Origin: Bacillus velezensis
GTDB taxonomy: Bacteria; Bacillota; Bacilli; Bacillales; Bacillaceae
Direction of reading: 5' to 3'
Length of the DNA stretch: 64,000 nucleotides
Assembly: GCF_001461825.1 (NCBI RefSeq)
Contig: NZ_LLZC01000001.1
Span: 1 to 64,000, forward strand
How positions within the stretch are numbered: position 1 is the first letter of the stretch; each line of letters begins with the position of its first letter. Below, one piece after another: positions 8,288-17,621 of this stretch. The notes below the pieces were generated by a model. It made no database searches, was not told where the DNA came from, and saw only the letters and a program-made list of their open reading frames with translations. The position numbers and the translations under genes were made by a program.

Positions 8288-9306
8288 GCATCCAGCCCCT
8301 TCTTCTGCTTAAACAGAAGAAAAAAGAAATAAGGAACGCCGAGAATCGCAAGAATAATTCCCGCCGGCACTTCTGAAGGCTGAAAGAACAATTTGCCCGC
8401 AAAGTCGGCGGATATGACGAGGAGCATACCGACCAATCCGCTGACCGGTAATGAGTATCTGTGCTCAATCCCGGCGAGCCTGCGGGAAATATGGGGCGCG
8501 ATCAGCCCGACAAATGCCATGCTGCCCGCTGCGGTTACACATGCGCTGATCAAAGCGATGCAGGCAATGAGTAAAATCGTTTTTTCTTTATTGGTTGAAA
8601 CACCGAGACTTTTCACCGTGTCCTCATCGAAACGAATGGTATCCAGCAATGACGTTTTCGCCATAAGAAGAGGAATGAACAAGATCAGCCACGGAAGGAT
8701 CGCCGTAATGGTCATCCAGTTTGCCGACCAGATGCTGCCGTTTTTCCAAACCATCGCCATCTCATAATCCTGCGGGTCCATTTTTAATGAAAGAAATAAA
8801 GACAGCGCGCTGAATCCTGAATTCATGGCGATCCCGACGAGAATAATTCTGCCCGATTCCAGATGCCCCCGGTGCCAGGCGAAAATATAGATCAGCACGG
8901 CCGCCATCAATCCTCCGATGAGGCCGAAGACAGGCATACCCATCGCAGAGGCAAGTGCCGTCGCTTCAGATTGTCCCTGAAACAGAAGCATAAACGCGAC
9001 GATTCCGGCTCCGGCTCCGGCATTAATGCCCAAAATACCGGGATCGGCAAGCCCGTTTTTGGTAATGGCCTGAATAACGGCTCCGGCTATCCCCAATCCG
9101 AGCCCGATGGCAGCAGCCATGACAATGCGAGGCAGCCTCAGCTGAAACAGCAAAATGTCATATTGCGGATTCGGATGGATGCGGAAAAGCGTACTGAGCA
9201 GTTCACCCGGCTTTGCGGAAAAAGAACCGCTTGTCATGCTGAAATAGCTTACGAACAATATGAGAGCAATCAGAATGATATAAATTCCGGCCATTTTACG
9301 CACCAC
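8284..9306 (-). CDS. feuC: ferri-bacillibactin ABC permease
   Basis: A 340-residue FecCD/BtuC-family permease with about nine to ten membrane helices. The coupling-helix region SMAFVGLIAPHISRRLAG near residue 270 contacts the ATPase. Two tandem GTG codons open the frame; AGGAGG lies eight bases before the first at 9306. The start overlaps the end of feuB by 11 bp, and the stop overlaps ybbA. With FeuB it forms a heterodimeric channel for bacillibactin and enterobactin iron complexes delivered by FeuA. There is no ATPase gene in the operon; in B. subtilis the shared ATPase YusV serves this system. Confidence 0.92.
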   Translation of the reverse strand: MVRKMAGIYIILIALILFVSYFSMTSGSFSAKPGELLSTLFRIHPNPQYDILLFQLRLPRIVMAAAIGLGLGIAGAVIQAITKNGLADPGILGINAGAGAGIVAFMLLFQGQSEATALASAMGMPVFGLIGGLMAAVLIYIFAWHRGHLESGRIILVGIAMNSGFSALSLFLSLKMDPQDYEMAMVWKNGSIWSANWMTITAILPWLILFIPLLMAKTSLLDTIRFDEDTVKSLGVSTNKEKTILLIACIALISACVTAAGSMAFVGLIAPHISRRLAGIEHRYSLPVSGLVGMLLVISADFAGKLFFQPSEVPAGIILAILGVPYFFFLLFKQKKGLDA

Positions 9307-10303
9307 GCTGATCCCCTCCTTTTCTTTTAATCAAATAAAGAAAGAAAGGAACACCGATGATAGAAGTGACAACTTCAATAGGCGTCTCAAACGGATAATT
9401 GATGAATCGGCTGGCAAGGTCGCAAAGGGTCAGGAAGACGCCGCCGATGATGCACGCGCATGGGATCAGCCTGCTGTAGTCCGATCCGACGAGAAAACGT
9501 GTGATGTGCGGAACGACCAAACCGACAAAGGCAATTTTTCCGGCGAGTGCCACCGAGCTTCCGGTCAATATGACAACGGCCGCCATCGCCATGAGTTTGA
9601 TGGTTCTTTTCTGCTGTCCCAGACTTTTTGAAATGTCGTCTCCTAATGATACGGCAGTGACCTTTTTGCTGAGAATCATGGCCGTGATGATTCCGATCGC
9701 AAAAAACGGGACGGCCAGTTTCAAAAAATCAGGGTTCATTTGATGCAGTCTCGCACTGTACCAAAAACTGAGATCCTGCGAAATTTGAAAATAAATCGAA
9801 AGCGCAGCCGACAGACTGCTGAGAAGCATACTGGTCACCGTTCCGATAATGGCAAGCTGCACCGGGGTAAAACCGCCGGGAAGAATGGAGGCCAGCCCGA
9901 AAACAAGAGCGGCGCCGAATGCGGAACCGATAAACGAGTATATGATCATTTCAATGGATGTCGATTGAGGGAGCAATACCATGCAAAGGGTGATGATAAA
10001 AGCGGAGCCGTCCGACACACCCATGATCGAAGGCGAGGCCAGATAGTTCCGTGTGATTCCCTGCATGAGCGCTCCGGAAACAGCAAGGGCGGCGCCGATA
10101 AACATAGCGCCGGCAGCCCTCGGGATTCTTGAATGCCATATGATCTGATGGTCGGTATTCTCCGGATTAAAGTGCAGCAATGCGGAGAACACGGTATGGA
10201 AGTCAAGCTGCTTTGCGCCGTATAAAACGGAAAGCAGCAGTGACAGAACAATGGCAATCGGTGAAGCAATGATAATAATGTGTGTCCGCCGTTTTGCATA
10301 CAT
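9296..10303 (-). CDS. feuB: ferri-bacillibactin ABC permease
   Basis: A 335-residue FecCD-family permease, paralogous to FeuC. It has about nine to ten helices, the family stretch AAGAMFIGAALAVSGALMQG near residue 65, and the coupling motif KIAFVGLVVPHITRFLVG near 255. ATG at 10303 has only a weak ribosome site (AGTAGG), so translation may depend on the upstream gene feuA, 19 bp away. It partners FeuC in the cytoplasmic membrane. Confidence 0.92.
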   Translation of the reverse strand: MYAKRRTHIIIIASPIAIVLSLLLSVLYGAKQLDFHTVFSALLHFNPENTDHQIIWHSRIPRAAGAMFIGAALAVSGALMQGITRNYLASPSIMGVSDGSAFIITLCMVLLPQSTSIEMIIYSFIGSAFGAALVFGLASILPGGFTPVQLAIIGTVTSMLLSSLSAALSIYFQISQDLSFWYSARLHQMNPDFLKLAVPFFAIGIITAMILSKKVTAVSLGDDISKSLGQQKRTIKLMAMAAVVILTGSSVALAGKIAFVGLVVPHITRFLVGSDYSRLIPCACIIGGVFLTLCDLASRFINYPFETPIEVVTSIIGVPFFLYLIKRKGGDQRGA

Positions 10304-10322
10304 GTGAAAAACCTACTCTTTA

Positions 10323-11279
10323 TTAGTCTTGAGTCAATTTGTCAGCCGCAACCTGTAAGAAGCTGATTTTACTCCATGCGGTTCCGCCTTGGGCTAATGG
10401 ATCAATCGTATTGACGTATACATGGTCTTTTTTGACTGCCTTCAGGCTCTTCCAGATCGGATTTTTCTCTAAGTCTTTCAAAGCGTCCGGCTTATCTGCG
10501 TTTTCGTCATCAGAGAATTGTACGAAGATATGGTCAGGGTTCATTTCGCTTAATTTTTCAAGAGAAATCAGTTCCTGCGCTTTCGCCGCTTTGACTTCGT
10601 CCGGCGCCTTCAGGCCTAAATCACCGTAAAGCGTGGAGTTGAAATATACTTGTTCAGGATAAATATAAATATTGCCTTGTCTGATTCTGATGACCAGCGC
10701 GTTTGACTGTTTCGCTTTGCTGTTGATCTTTGTTTTTGTCTTTTTCAGGTCCTGTTCGTAATCTGCGATGATTTTTTTCGCTTTTTTCTCTTTATCTGTA
10801 AGCTGGGCGAGCAGCATCATGTTTTCTTTCCAGTTTGATGAGATATGAGAGACAGGGATCGTTTCAGCGGTGCCGCTCAATTTTTTCAACGTTTTTTCCG
10901 GGAATTTGGTTGATGCCAGAATGACGTCCGGCTGCAGCTCAAGAATTTTTTCCATGTTCGGCTGCATTTTTTCTCCCGTTGATACGGATTTATCTGTAAT
11001 ATCTTTAAACAGTTCCGGGAATTTGCCGGAGAAAGAAATTGCTCCTGCCGGATGAACGTCAAGCAATTTGGCGTCTTCCATTGATTCTACGCTGCCTGTA
11101 ATGGCGATTTTGTCAGTCGGCGCTTTTACTTCATATGTTTTTCCTAGATATTCGATTTTCTTTTTATCTGAAGAAGCGTCCTTTCCTTTACTTGCTGTAT
11201 CGGATGTTTCTGAGCTTCCGCAAGCCGCGGCCGTGAAAGCCAAAAGCAAAATCATGAAAGCGAATGCCAATTTCTTCAT
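10323..11279 (-). CDS. feuA: ferri-bacillibactin binding lipoprotein
   Basis: A 318-residue class III siderophore-binding protein. The N-terminus is a lipoprotein signal with a charged start, a hydrophobic core and the lipobox AAAC, so Cys at about residue 20 would be lipidated and anchor the protein outside the membrane. Two lobes joined by a long helix are expected. FeuA binds ferric bacillibactin and enterobactin and hands them to FeuBC. Start ATG at 11279 follows GGAGGAACAATAG. The gene heads the feu operon, behind a Fur box and a promoter with a poor -35 that fits activation by Btr. Confidence 0.94.
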   Translation of the reverse strand: MKKLAFAFMILLLAFTAAACGSSETSDTASKGKDASSDKKKIEYLGKTYEVKAPTDKIAITGSVESMEDAKLLDVHPAGAISFSGKFPELFKDITDKSVSTGEKMQPNMEKILELQPDVILASTKFPEKTLKKLSGTAETIPVSHISSNWKENMMLLAQLTDKEKKAKKIIADYEQDLKKTKTKINSKAKQSNALVIRIRQGNIYIYPEQVYFNSTLYGDLGLKAPDEVKAAKAQELISLEKLSEMNPDHIFVQFSDDENADKPDALKDLEKNPIWKSLKAVKKDHVYVNTIDPLAQGGTAWSKISFLQVAADKLTQD

Positions 11280-11296
11280 CTATTGTTCCTCCTGTT

Positions 11297-11327
11297 CAAT
11301 TGATAACTATTATCAATTGGAATTATA
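11297..11327 (-). promoter_or_regulatory. feuA promoter -10 with Fur box
   Basis: On the minus strand TATAAT (11327-11322) is followed at once by a Fur box, TGATAACTATTATCA on the plus strand (11301-11315). The box sits inside a perfect 23-bp dyad with arm CAATTGATAA. The -35 position reads TGGTCT, far from consensus, as expected for a promoter that needs the activator Btr. Fur bound here would cover the start point. Confidence 0.85.
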
Positions 11328-11369
11328 GAGAAGGAACAGGGATAAGACCATGGATAATTTCCGGTATTA

Positions 11370-12962
11370 TCATGGACGATCTTCGGAAAAAATGGAAACG
11401 CTTTGTTCGATCATCCGCTGATGTCCGCTTGGAGAATATTCAATCCACGGGTCAGATGAAATGGGAAACACGCGTTTATTGCTGACGGCTCTAAGGTTCT
11501 GCCATATCCCGTTCTGCTGAATCCGCTGAAAATAACGAAGCGTTTCCGGTTCTTTACAAGTGAAAAGCATGATGCAGTCAGCTTGGCAATCCGCCAGCAT
11601 TTCCAAGGAAATCTTTTCGTCAGGAGCAAAAGATTCCGGTTTTGCGGAGGCAAAGCCTAAATCACCGAAGAAGACATCCTCAATACTGTTGTTATGGGCG
11701 ATGTACATATTTTCTTTATATACACGAACAAATAAGAACCGCTGATGCCGCACGTGTTTAAGAGCATCTTTCGCTGAATGGGCGAGACTTTGATAAGCTT
11801 TAAGCCAGTGCCGCGCTTCCTGCTCTTCATTCAAATATGCGGCTGTGCGAAGAAACTGGTCTCTCCAATTCTCTTGAGCCGGAAGGTAAAAAACGTCAGT
11901 GATGTCATTCAGGCGCTGTTTTTCTTCTTCACTGACAGAATCAAGACTGAAAATGATGTCCGGGGCAGCTTGGGACAGCGTTTGCAGGTTCTCTTCCCAA
12001 TTTGCATTATAACGGTAAGCACTCAGGTGAACCGGAATATCGGAAGAGAATTGTTTGTAATAATAGGCCGTCCATTTCGGGTGCAGCGCCGCAGCGTAAG
12101 GCACGTGATGCAGAGGAATCAGATGTCCCATCGTTTCTTTTCCGTACGCGGCCATTTTTATGCGCCTTTTTTTCATATAGCTTGTAGGTGAGCTGCCGGT
12201 ATGTTTTTTAAAGATGCGGCTGAAATAAAATTCGTCCTGGTAGCCGATTTGATGAGCGATATCCCGCAGTTTGCAGTTTGCCTTGGCCATCAGTTTTTTC
12301 GCATTGGTTATGCGGATGTCTGTGATATATTCAGTTACGCTCTGCCCGTATAGTTTTTTAAAGGTTTCACTGTAGTGCTTGGGACTGATTCCCGCCATAT
12401 GAGCGAGCTGGGTGAGCGTGATTTTTGTGTCGGACTGAGCATGTATGAATTGTTTTGTCTGTTCGATCGCCGCTTTCGTATTATTTTGATGGCATACTTT
12501 TGCGGCATAAAGGTCGTACATCAGCTGCTGAAAGTCGGCTGTATATTTCATTTTCTGCAATGCATCCGCCGATCGCACGTTTTCAGAAAGTGACTGAAGC
12601 CGGCTTGTCAAATGATCAATCGTTTGTAAATTCATTTGCTGAAGTCCGTGGAAGATGTCTTCCCCGTTATCCGGAAGCATCGCTTCATCATCTGATGAGT
12701 AGGAGAAAACACGGAGTCTGACGATATACAAATGGATGCCGCCTGACGATATAGGGGCAATATTGAATGTCTCATCACAAGGACAGATGTAGAGCGTTTC
12801 CTTCTGCAGCGGAAAGCTGTCTGTTCCGATATCAATTTGTCCCTCGCCTTTCACATGAAAGATCAATACGGGAGAATCAGTGAGCTGATGCTCTGACAGA
12901 AGGTCGGCTGTTTTTTTTACGGAGATGATATCAATGGGCTGAAAGAATAATGTGTTTTTCAT
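11370..12962 (-). CDS. btr: AraC-type activator of bacillibactin uptake
   Basis: A 530-residue regulator with three parts: an N-terminal AraC cupin-like region, an AraC double helix-turn-helix at about residues 170-265 (LAHMAGISPKHYSETF and IAHQIGYQDEFYFSRIF), and a C-terminal periplasmic-binding-like domain at about 275-530 related to FeuA. The last domain senses bacillibactin in the cytoplasm and turns on feuA, so uptake responds directly to its ligand. I chose ATG at 12962, after AAGGTGG; a further ATG at 12986 would lengthen it by eight residues. The resulting length agrees with B. subtilis Btr (YbbB). It has its own Fur box upstream. Confidence 0.92.
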   Translation of the reverse strand: MKNTLFFQPIDIISVKKTADLLSEHQLTDSPVLIFHVKGEGQIDIGTDSFPLQKETLYICPCDETFNIAPISSGGIHLYIVRLRVFSYSSDDEAMLPDNGEDIFHGLQQMNLQTIDHLTSRLQSLSENVRSADALQKMKYTADFQQLMYDLYAAKVCHQNNTKAAIEQTKQFIHAQSDTKITLTQLAHMAGISPKHYSETFKKLYGQSVTEYITDIRITNAKKLMAKANCKLRDIAHQIGYQDEFYFSRIFKKHTGSSPTSYMKKRRIKMAAYGKETMGHLIPLHHVPYAAALHPKWTAYYYKQFSSDIPVHLSAYRYNANWEENLQTLSQAAPDIIFSLDSVSEEEKQRLNDITDVFYLPAQENWRDQFLRTAAYLNEEQEARHWLKAYQSLAHSAKDALKHVRHQRFLFVRVYKENMYIAHNNSIEDVFFGDLGFASAKPESFAPDEKISLEMLADCQADCIMLFTCKEPETLRYFQRIQQNGIWQNLRAVSNKRVFPISSDPWIEYSPSGHQRMIEQSVSIFSEDRP

Positions 12963-12995
12963 GAGAAACCACCTTTTAGGAAACATTCATTTAAA

Positions 12996-13010
12996 TGATA
13001 ACTGTTATCA
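12996..13010 (-). promoter_or_regulatory. Fur box of btr
   Basis: TGATAAC-T-GTTATCA, a perfect 7-1-7 dyad close to the Bacillus Fur consensus, 34 bases upstream of the btr start codon. Confidence 0.85.
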
Positions 13011-13074
13011 ATGAAATTGTACCAAATAAATGAATGTTTTCCTATAAAAAGCGGAAATGTGAAATGCGTCAAAA

Positions 13075-13090
13075 TGTTACACGTGTAACA
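13075..13090. promoter_or_regulatory. 16-bp perfect palindrome between namZ and btr
   Basis: TGTTACACGTGTAACA, a perfect dyad placed 9 bp beyond the namZ stop. It could be an operator or, read on the minus strand with the TTTT that follows, a weak terminator for the MurNAc operon. Confidence 0.4.
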
Positions 13091-13099
13091 CGAATTTTG

Positions 13100-14344
13100 T
13101 CAGTATATGAGGTATTGTTTTCTTAGAGTTTTGAATTGGTCCAGCCGGCGTTGATATGTGCCGGTGATGTCTTCAATGGAAGCGCCTTTTTCTATTTTTT
13201 TGCGTACCCAGCCGTTACCGATCAGCTTGTCAAAAGAGCCTGTCGGCAAGAACGAAAAGTCATTCGGATATAAGTCATGCATGGTTTTCAGAATGGAGAG
13301 CCCTGTTTTTGCCGCTTCAAATGTGTTTCTGTTTGTTACGTAGACTTGTACGCCGTGGCACAGCTTGCCCTGGTGCTTGGAGAAGCTGGGGATAAATGAT
13401 GCGGCTCTGAAGGTGACGCCCGGAAGCTTGAGACTGTTCAGGCGTTCTTCGAGCTCGGTGCTTTTCATATAAGGCGCGCCGATCAGTTCAAACGGCTTTG
13501 TCGTGCCCCTTCCTTCGGATACGTTTGTGCCTTCGATTAGTCCTGTCGCCGAATATGCGAATATGCTGTCCGGGGTCGGGATATTAGGCGAAGGGAGGAC
13601 GAACGGCAGGCCGGTATCTTCAATCGTCATCGTCCGCTTCCAGCGCTTCATTTTTACGACGGTGAGGTCGGCGCCAATATGAAACTCTTTATTGAATAAA
13701 AGAGCAAGCTCACCGATCGTCATGCCGTGCTTCAGCGGGATCGGATACAGTCCGACAAATGAAGCGTAATCCGGTTCAAGAACCGGGCCGTCCGGATTTC
13801 GTCCGCCTTGCGGATTCGGCCGGTCCAAGACATAAAAAGGAATGCCTTTTTCTTTGGCCGCTTCCATGGCATAGGCCATTGTATAAATGTAGGTGTAGTA
13901 TCGCGTTCCGACATCCTGAATATCGAAAATCAGCACATCTGTATCTTTCAGCATGTCAGGCGTCGGTTTCCTCGTTTCCCCGTACAGGCTGTAGACGGGA
14001 AGCCCTGTTTTTTCGTCTATATAGGATGTGACTTTGTCTCCGGCCTGAGCATCGCCGCGGACACCGTGCTCCGGTCCGAATAATGCCGTCAATTGGATGT
14101 CTGGTGCCTCATACAGCACGTCAACGCTGCTTTTCAATGAATTGTTCACACCGGTCGGGTTGGTGATCAGCCCGACCCTTTTTCCCTTCAGTTCCTGTTT
14201 ATAATCTATCAGCAGGCGGTCGATGCCTGTTTGGATGCTTGGTTTCTTGGCGGTATGAAGGTTTCTGTCAGAAGCCGCCGAGACTGCCGTCATGGCACTG
14301 ATGACGACTAATCCGGCAAGAAGCGCAGCCGTTTGTTTTTTCAT
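13100..14344 (-). CDS. namZ: exo-beta-N-acetylmuramidase (DUF1343)
   Basis: A 414-residue secreted enzyme formerly called YbbC. It has an N-terminal signal peptide (about 25 residues, ending near VSAASDR), then the DUF1343 fold with the conserved stretch LITNPTG and GPEHGVRGDAQAG. B. subtilis NamZ cuts single MurNAc residues from the non-reducing ends of peptidoglycan glycans, complementing NagZ and AmiE. ATG at 14344 follows GGAGGACTGATC. It is the last gene of the murQ-(murR)-murP-amiE-nagZ-namZ operon, 15 bp after nagZ. Confidence 0.92.
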   Translation of the reverse strand: MKKQTAALLAGLVVISAMTAVSAASDRNLHTAKKPSIQTGIDRLLIDYKQELKGKRVGLITNPTGVNNSLKSSVDVLYEAPDIQLTALFGPEHGVRGDAQAGDKVTSYIDEKTGLPVYSLYGETRKPTPDMLKDTDVLIFDIQDVGTRYYTYIYTMAYAMEAAKEKGIPFYVLDRPNPQGGRNPDGPVLEPDYASFVGLYPIPLKHGMTIGELALLFNKEFHIGADLTVVKMKRWKRTMTIEDTGLPFVLPSPNIPTPDSIFAYSATGLIEGTNVSEGRGTTKPFELIGAPYMKSTELEERLNSLKLPGVTFRAASFIPSFSKHQGKLCHGVQVYVTNRNTFEAAKTGLSILKTMHDLYPNDFSFLPTGSFDKLIGNGWVRKKIEKGASIEDITGTYQRRLDQFKTLRKQYLIY

Positions 14345-14359
14345 GATCAGTCCTCCTGT

Positions 14360-16273
14360 TTAAAGCGGTTTTCCGGTCTTCAGATTGATACCGAAACCAT
14401 AAGGATAGAGTGTCGTTCCCGGATGAGTGACGGAAGGAATGTCAGCGGGCAGCCTGCCTTGCGGTTTTGTCTGTCCGAATATCGCTTCAATGCCTGCCGG
14501 AATGTTTGGCTGGAGAAATTGTCCATCTGTATATCCTTTAAAGCCGTAGACTGCGATAAGGGCTTCAGCTTCTTCAAAGTTCGCAGCGTCATATGGATTA
14601 CGCAGGCTCATCAGCACAAAGGGTTTTTGGTTTGATTGTGCGGCTTTCATGACGGCCCGCGGAAATGCAGTCGTCCACTTGCCGGGATCTGTGACGGAAT
14701 CATCAATCACGCCGTCGTTTACGACAGGGTCATTTTTCACGACATAGGAGCCTGTAATCACGTAATCCGCGTCGGATACCAGCTTTTTGTGCTCATCATG
14801 AAATGTGCGCTCGGCGAAGTTCATTTTACTGATGGTTACCGGCCGGATTTTTTTCTTCTTGATGAGCTGCCGAATGGTTTGTTCCATTGACGCTGTTTGA
14901 TCTTCATAAGGAGCGGTAATGAGAACGCGGCTGTTCTTTTTCGGTTTGAATGGGAGCGTGCGGTTTTTGTTTTGTAAGACGGTGACGGACCTTGCCGCGA
15001 TTTGTTTTTCAGCTTTCAGGTGATTTTTGCTGCCGACGGTTTTCTTTGCTTTTGCAATCTTCTTTTTCAGATTTGTCTCTTTCGGTGCGGGATATATCCC
15101 TCTTTTTATTTTCAGGGAAATGATGCGTTTCACCGATTTGTTAATTTGCTGAAGCGGAATTTCCCCTTTTTGTACCGCCTTTTTTAAAGCGGAATGAACC
15201 CGGGCAAAGCGGTTTTCCGTTTGCAACGATGTCACTTGGGCCGGCATCAGGGCAATATCGACTCCTGCTTTTACTGCCATGACGACCGCCTCTTCCTGGC
15301 CGAAATGATCGGCAATGGCTTTCATATTTAATGCATCCGTAACGATGACGCCGTTAAATCCCATTTCCTCACGGAGAAGATGAGTCATCACTTTTTTCGA
15401 GAGTGTGGCGGGTACGAGGATGTCTGAACCGTCCAGCTTGCTTTTATAGGTTGTATCGTCAAAAGCGGGAAATTGCACATGGGCTGTCATGATCATATCA
15501 GCTCCGGCCTGAATGGCCTTCCGGAACGGATAAAGTTCAATTTGACGCAGCCTTTCTTGATTGTGGGTGACAAGCGGAAGGCCGTAGTGGCTGTCGACAT
15601 CCGTGTCGCCGTGTCCCGGGAAATGTTTGACGGCGGCAGCGACATCCTGCTTTTGCTGAGCCTTCATTGAGGCAAGGCCGAGTGAAGCTGTCAGATCTCG
15701 GTCTGAACTGAACGACCTGACGCCGATGACAGGGTTTCCGGGATTATTATTGATATCGAGAACGGGAGCGAAATTCGTATTAATGCCCAGTGCTTTCAGT
15801 TCTTTCCCGATAATGGCGCCGGTCTGGGACGCGTAGGCTGTTTTTCTAGCGGCTCCGAGCGCCATATTGCCTGGGAAATGAGTGCCTTCACCAAGTCTAG
15901 TTACGATGCCGCCCTCCTGATCAATGCTTAATAATAGCGGAATGTCAGGGCTCGCCTTTTGAAAGGCATCTGTCAGGCGTACCGTTTGCTCAGTGTTTTT
16001 TACATTTTCTGCAAATAAGATAACGCCGCCGAAACGGTACTTTTGAATAAGCCCTGCGACTTCGTCATTCATTTGGGTAAGAGCCTCAGGTGATGGCTGC
16101 CCCTTTTTTTGCCAATTGCGAAAATCAGGCATGAGCATCTGCCCTAATTTTTCATCTAATGTCATACGGGATACCGCTTGTTCCGCCTGTGACGGAATGT
16201 CCGGTTTTGTCGATGCATGATGCGTGCCGAAAACAATGAACAACAGTAATACAGCTGAGATGACAAGTTTCAT
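14360..16273 (-). CDS. nagZ: beta-N-acetylglucosaminidase, GH3
   Basis: A 637-residue secreted GH3 enzyme. A signal peptide of about 22 residues precedes the TIM barrel, which contains the NagZ signature [14 protein letters not shown] near residue 218 with the Asp/His catalytic dyad typical of this subfamily, and the nucleophile region [10 protein letters not shown] near 318. A second alpha/beta domain follows from about 430, as in the Gram-positive two-domain NagZ. It removes GlcNAc from muropeptides after AmiE has trimmed the peptide. ATG at 16273 is preceded by GGAGGGCACCATC. It lies in the MurNAc salvage operon. Confidence 0.94.
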   Translation of the reverse strand: MKLVISAVLLLFIVFGTHHASTKPDIPSQAEQAVSRMTLDEKLGQMLMPDFRNWQKKGQPSPEALTQMNDEVAGLIQKYRFGGVILFAENVKNTEQTVRLTDAFQKASPDIPLLLSIDQEGGIVTRLGEGTHFPGNMALGAARKTAYASQTGAIIGKELKALGINTNFAPVLDINNNPGNPVIGVRSFSSDRDLTASLGLASMKAQQKQDVAAAVKHFPGHGDTDVDSHYGLPLVTHNQERLRQIELYPFRKAIQAGADMIMTAHVQFPAFDDTTYKSKLDGSDILVPATLSKKVMTHLLREEMGFNGVIVTDALNMKAIADHFGQEEAVVMAVKAGVDIALMPAQVTSLQTENRFARVHSALKKAVQKGEIPLQQINKSVKRIISLKIKRGIYPAPKETNLKKKIAKAKKTVGSKNHLKAEKQIAARSVTVLQNKNRTLPFKPKKNSRVLITAPYEDQTASMEQTIRQLIKKKKIRPVTISKMNFAERTFHDEHKKLVSDADYVITGSYVVKNDPVVNDGVIDDSVTDPGKWTTAFPRAVMKAAQSNQKPFVLMSLRNPYDAANFEEAEALIAVYGFKGYTDGQFLQPNIPAGIEAIFGQTKPQGRLPADIPSVTHPGTTLYPYGFGINLKTGKPL

Positions 16274-16319
16274 GATGGTGCCCTCCTGCCGTCATAGTTT
16301 GGACAAAAGACATGGGTTA

Positions 16320-17603
16320 TCATTCAATGGCTTCATAAATCGTTTTTATGACGCTGCCGTAGCTTCCGGTCGGGAAATGATCCCCTTCAAAAACATTCGG
16401 GTTTTCACCGGGACTGACGACGGGGGAATGCTTTTTATTGGTCAAAAGTGCGATCCCCAGCTTATAAGCGGGATCAATAATCGTGACGGTGCCGGTCCAT
16501 CCCGTATGGCCGTATGCCTGCCTGCTTGCATAAGGGCCGAACATCCACTCCATATCCGGGCTGCCGTTTTTCCGCCAGCCGAGAGCAAAAGTCGGATCAG
16601 AGGATGCCGCCGTTGTGAACAAATCGGCCGTTCTTTTATTGAAGAGAGAAACGTGTTTATAACTGCCGCCGTTCAGCATGACTTGAAGAAGGACGGCCAT
16701 ATCATCAGCTCTGGAAAACAGCCCGGCGTGACCGGACACCCCTCCCATGGAGTAAAATGCTTTTTCATCGTGAACTTCCCCCTGCAGCGTATATGTCCTG
16801 ATGTGAGGGAAATGGATGACTCCGTCACGTGTGTTGCCTAAACGTTCAGTAGCTGCGAATGCTTTTTCTTTAAAGCCTTTTTGCAGCGGATTGAACAGTG
16901 TGTGCGTCAGTTTCAGCGGTTTGTACAGTTCTTGTTCCGCATAGGCATCAAGGGTTTTTCCGGTTATGTTTTCAATGATGCAGCCGAGAAGCATGTAACC
17001 GATATCGCTGTATACGTGTTTTGTTCCAGGTTTGTATTCAAGCGGGATTTGGGTGAGAAAACGGATCGTTTTATCCCGTTCTTGTGAATACAAAGGGCCT
17101 GCGGTGTCCGGCTGATAGAAATAAAAGCTTGCCGGCAGACCGGATTGGTGCTGGAGCACATCGATGACGCGAATGCGGTCTTTTTCTTGAATCGGATCGC
17201 CTTTTCTGTCTTTGAAATCAGGAAGGTAAGCCGAGACTTTTTGATACACATCAAGCTTTCCCTGGCTGACGAGTCGCTGTAATGCAAAATTGGCCGCGTA
17301 CATTTTTGTATTGGAAGCTAGATCAAACATGGTTGATGTTTTCATTTTTTTCGGACGGGATAAAAGGGTGTTCCCGTCATATTTTTTGCTGTAGCCGTAT
17401 GCTTTCTTTTTGATCACCCGTCCGTCCTTTACGACGACAAGGACGGCTCCGGGGAATCCTGCTGCGATGTCTTTTTCAATCATTTGATCAACCTTTCTGA
17501 GCTTTGCTGCGTCGTATAATTTGGCTTGGGCTTCGGCTTTGTGCTGCGGCAGAAAAGAGAGGCTGATGACCATTGTGAGTATGGCGGCTGTCAGTGTTTT
17601 CAT
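16320..17603 (-). CDS. amiE: secreted N-acetylmuramyl-L-alanine amidase, beta-lactamase fold
   Basis: A 427-residue protein with a signal peptide (cleavage near AEA, about residue 26) and the serine beta-lactamase/penicillin-binding fold. The three active-site motifs are visible: SxxK as SNTK near residue 97, YSD near 200 in place of YxN, and HTGWTG near 369 in place of KTG. In B. subtilis AmiE (YbbE) cleaves the stem peptide from MurNAc, producing substrate for NagZ and NamZ. ATG at 17603 follows GGGAGGGATCAG. It is in the MurNAc operon, 18 bp after murP. Confidence 0.88.
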   Translation of the reverse strand: MKTLTAAILTMVISLSFLPQHKAEAQAKLYDAAKLRKVDQMIEKDIAAGFPGAVLVVVKDGRVIKKKAYGYSKKYDGNTLLSRPKKMKTSTMFDLASNTKMYAANFALQRLVSQGKLDVYQKVSAYLPDFKDRKGDPIQEKDRIRVIDVLQHQSGLPASFYFYQPDTAGPLYSQERDKTIRFLTQIPLEYKPGTKHVYSDIGYMLLGCIIENITGKTLDAYAEQELYKPLKLTHTLFNPLQKGFKEKAFAATERLGNTRDGVIHFPHIRTYTLQGEVHDEKAFYSMGGVSGHAGLFSRADDMAVLLQVMLNGGSYKHVSLFNKRTADLFTTAASSDPTFALGWRKNGSPDMEWMFGPYASRQAYGHTGWTGTVTIIDPAYKLGIALLTNKKHSPVVSPGENPNVFEGDHFPTGSYGSVIKTIYEAIE

Positions 17604-17621
17604 ATTCTGATCCCTCCCGGT

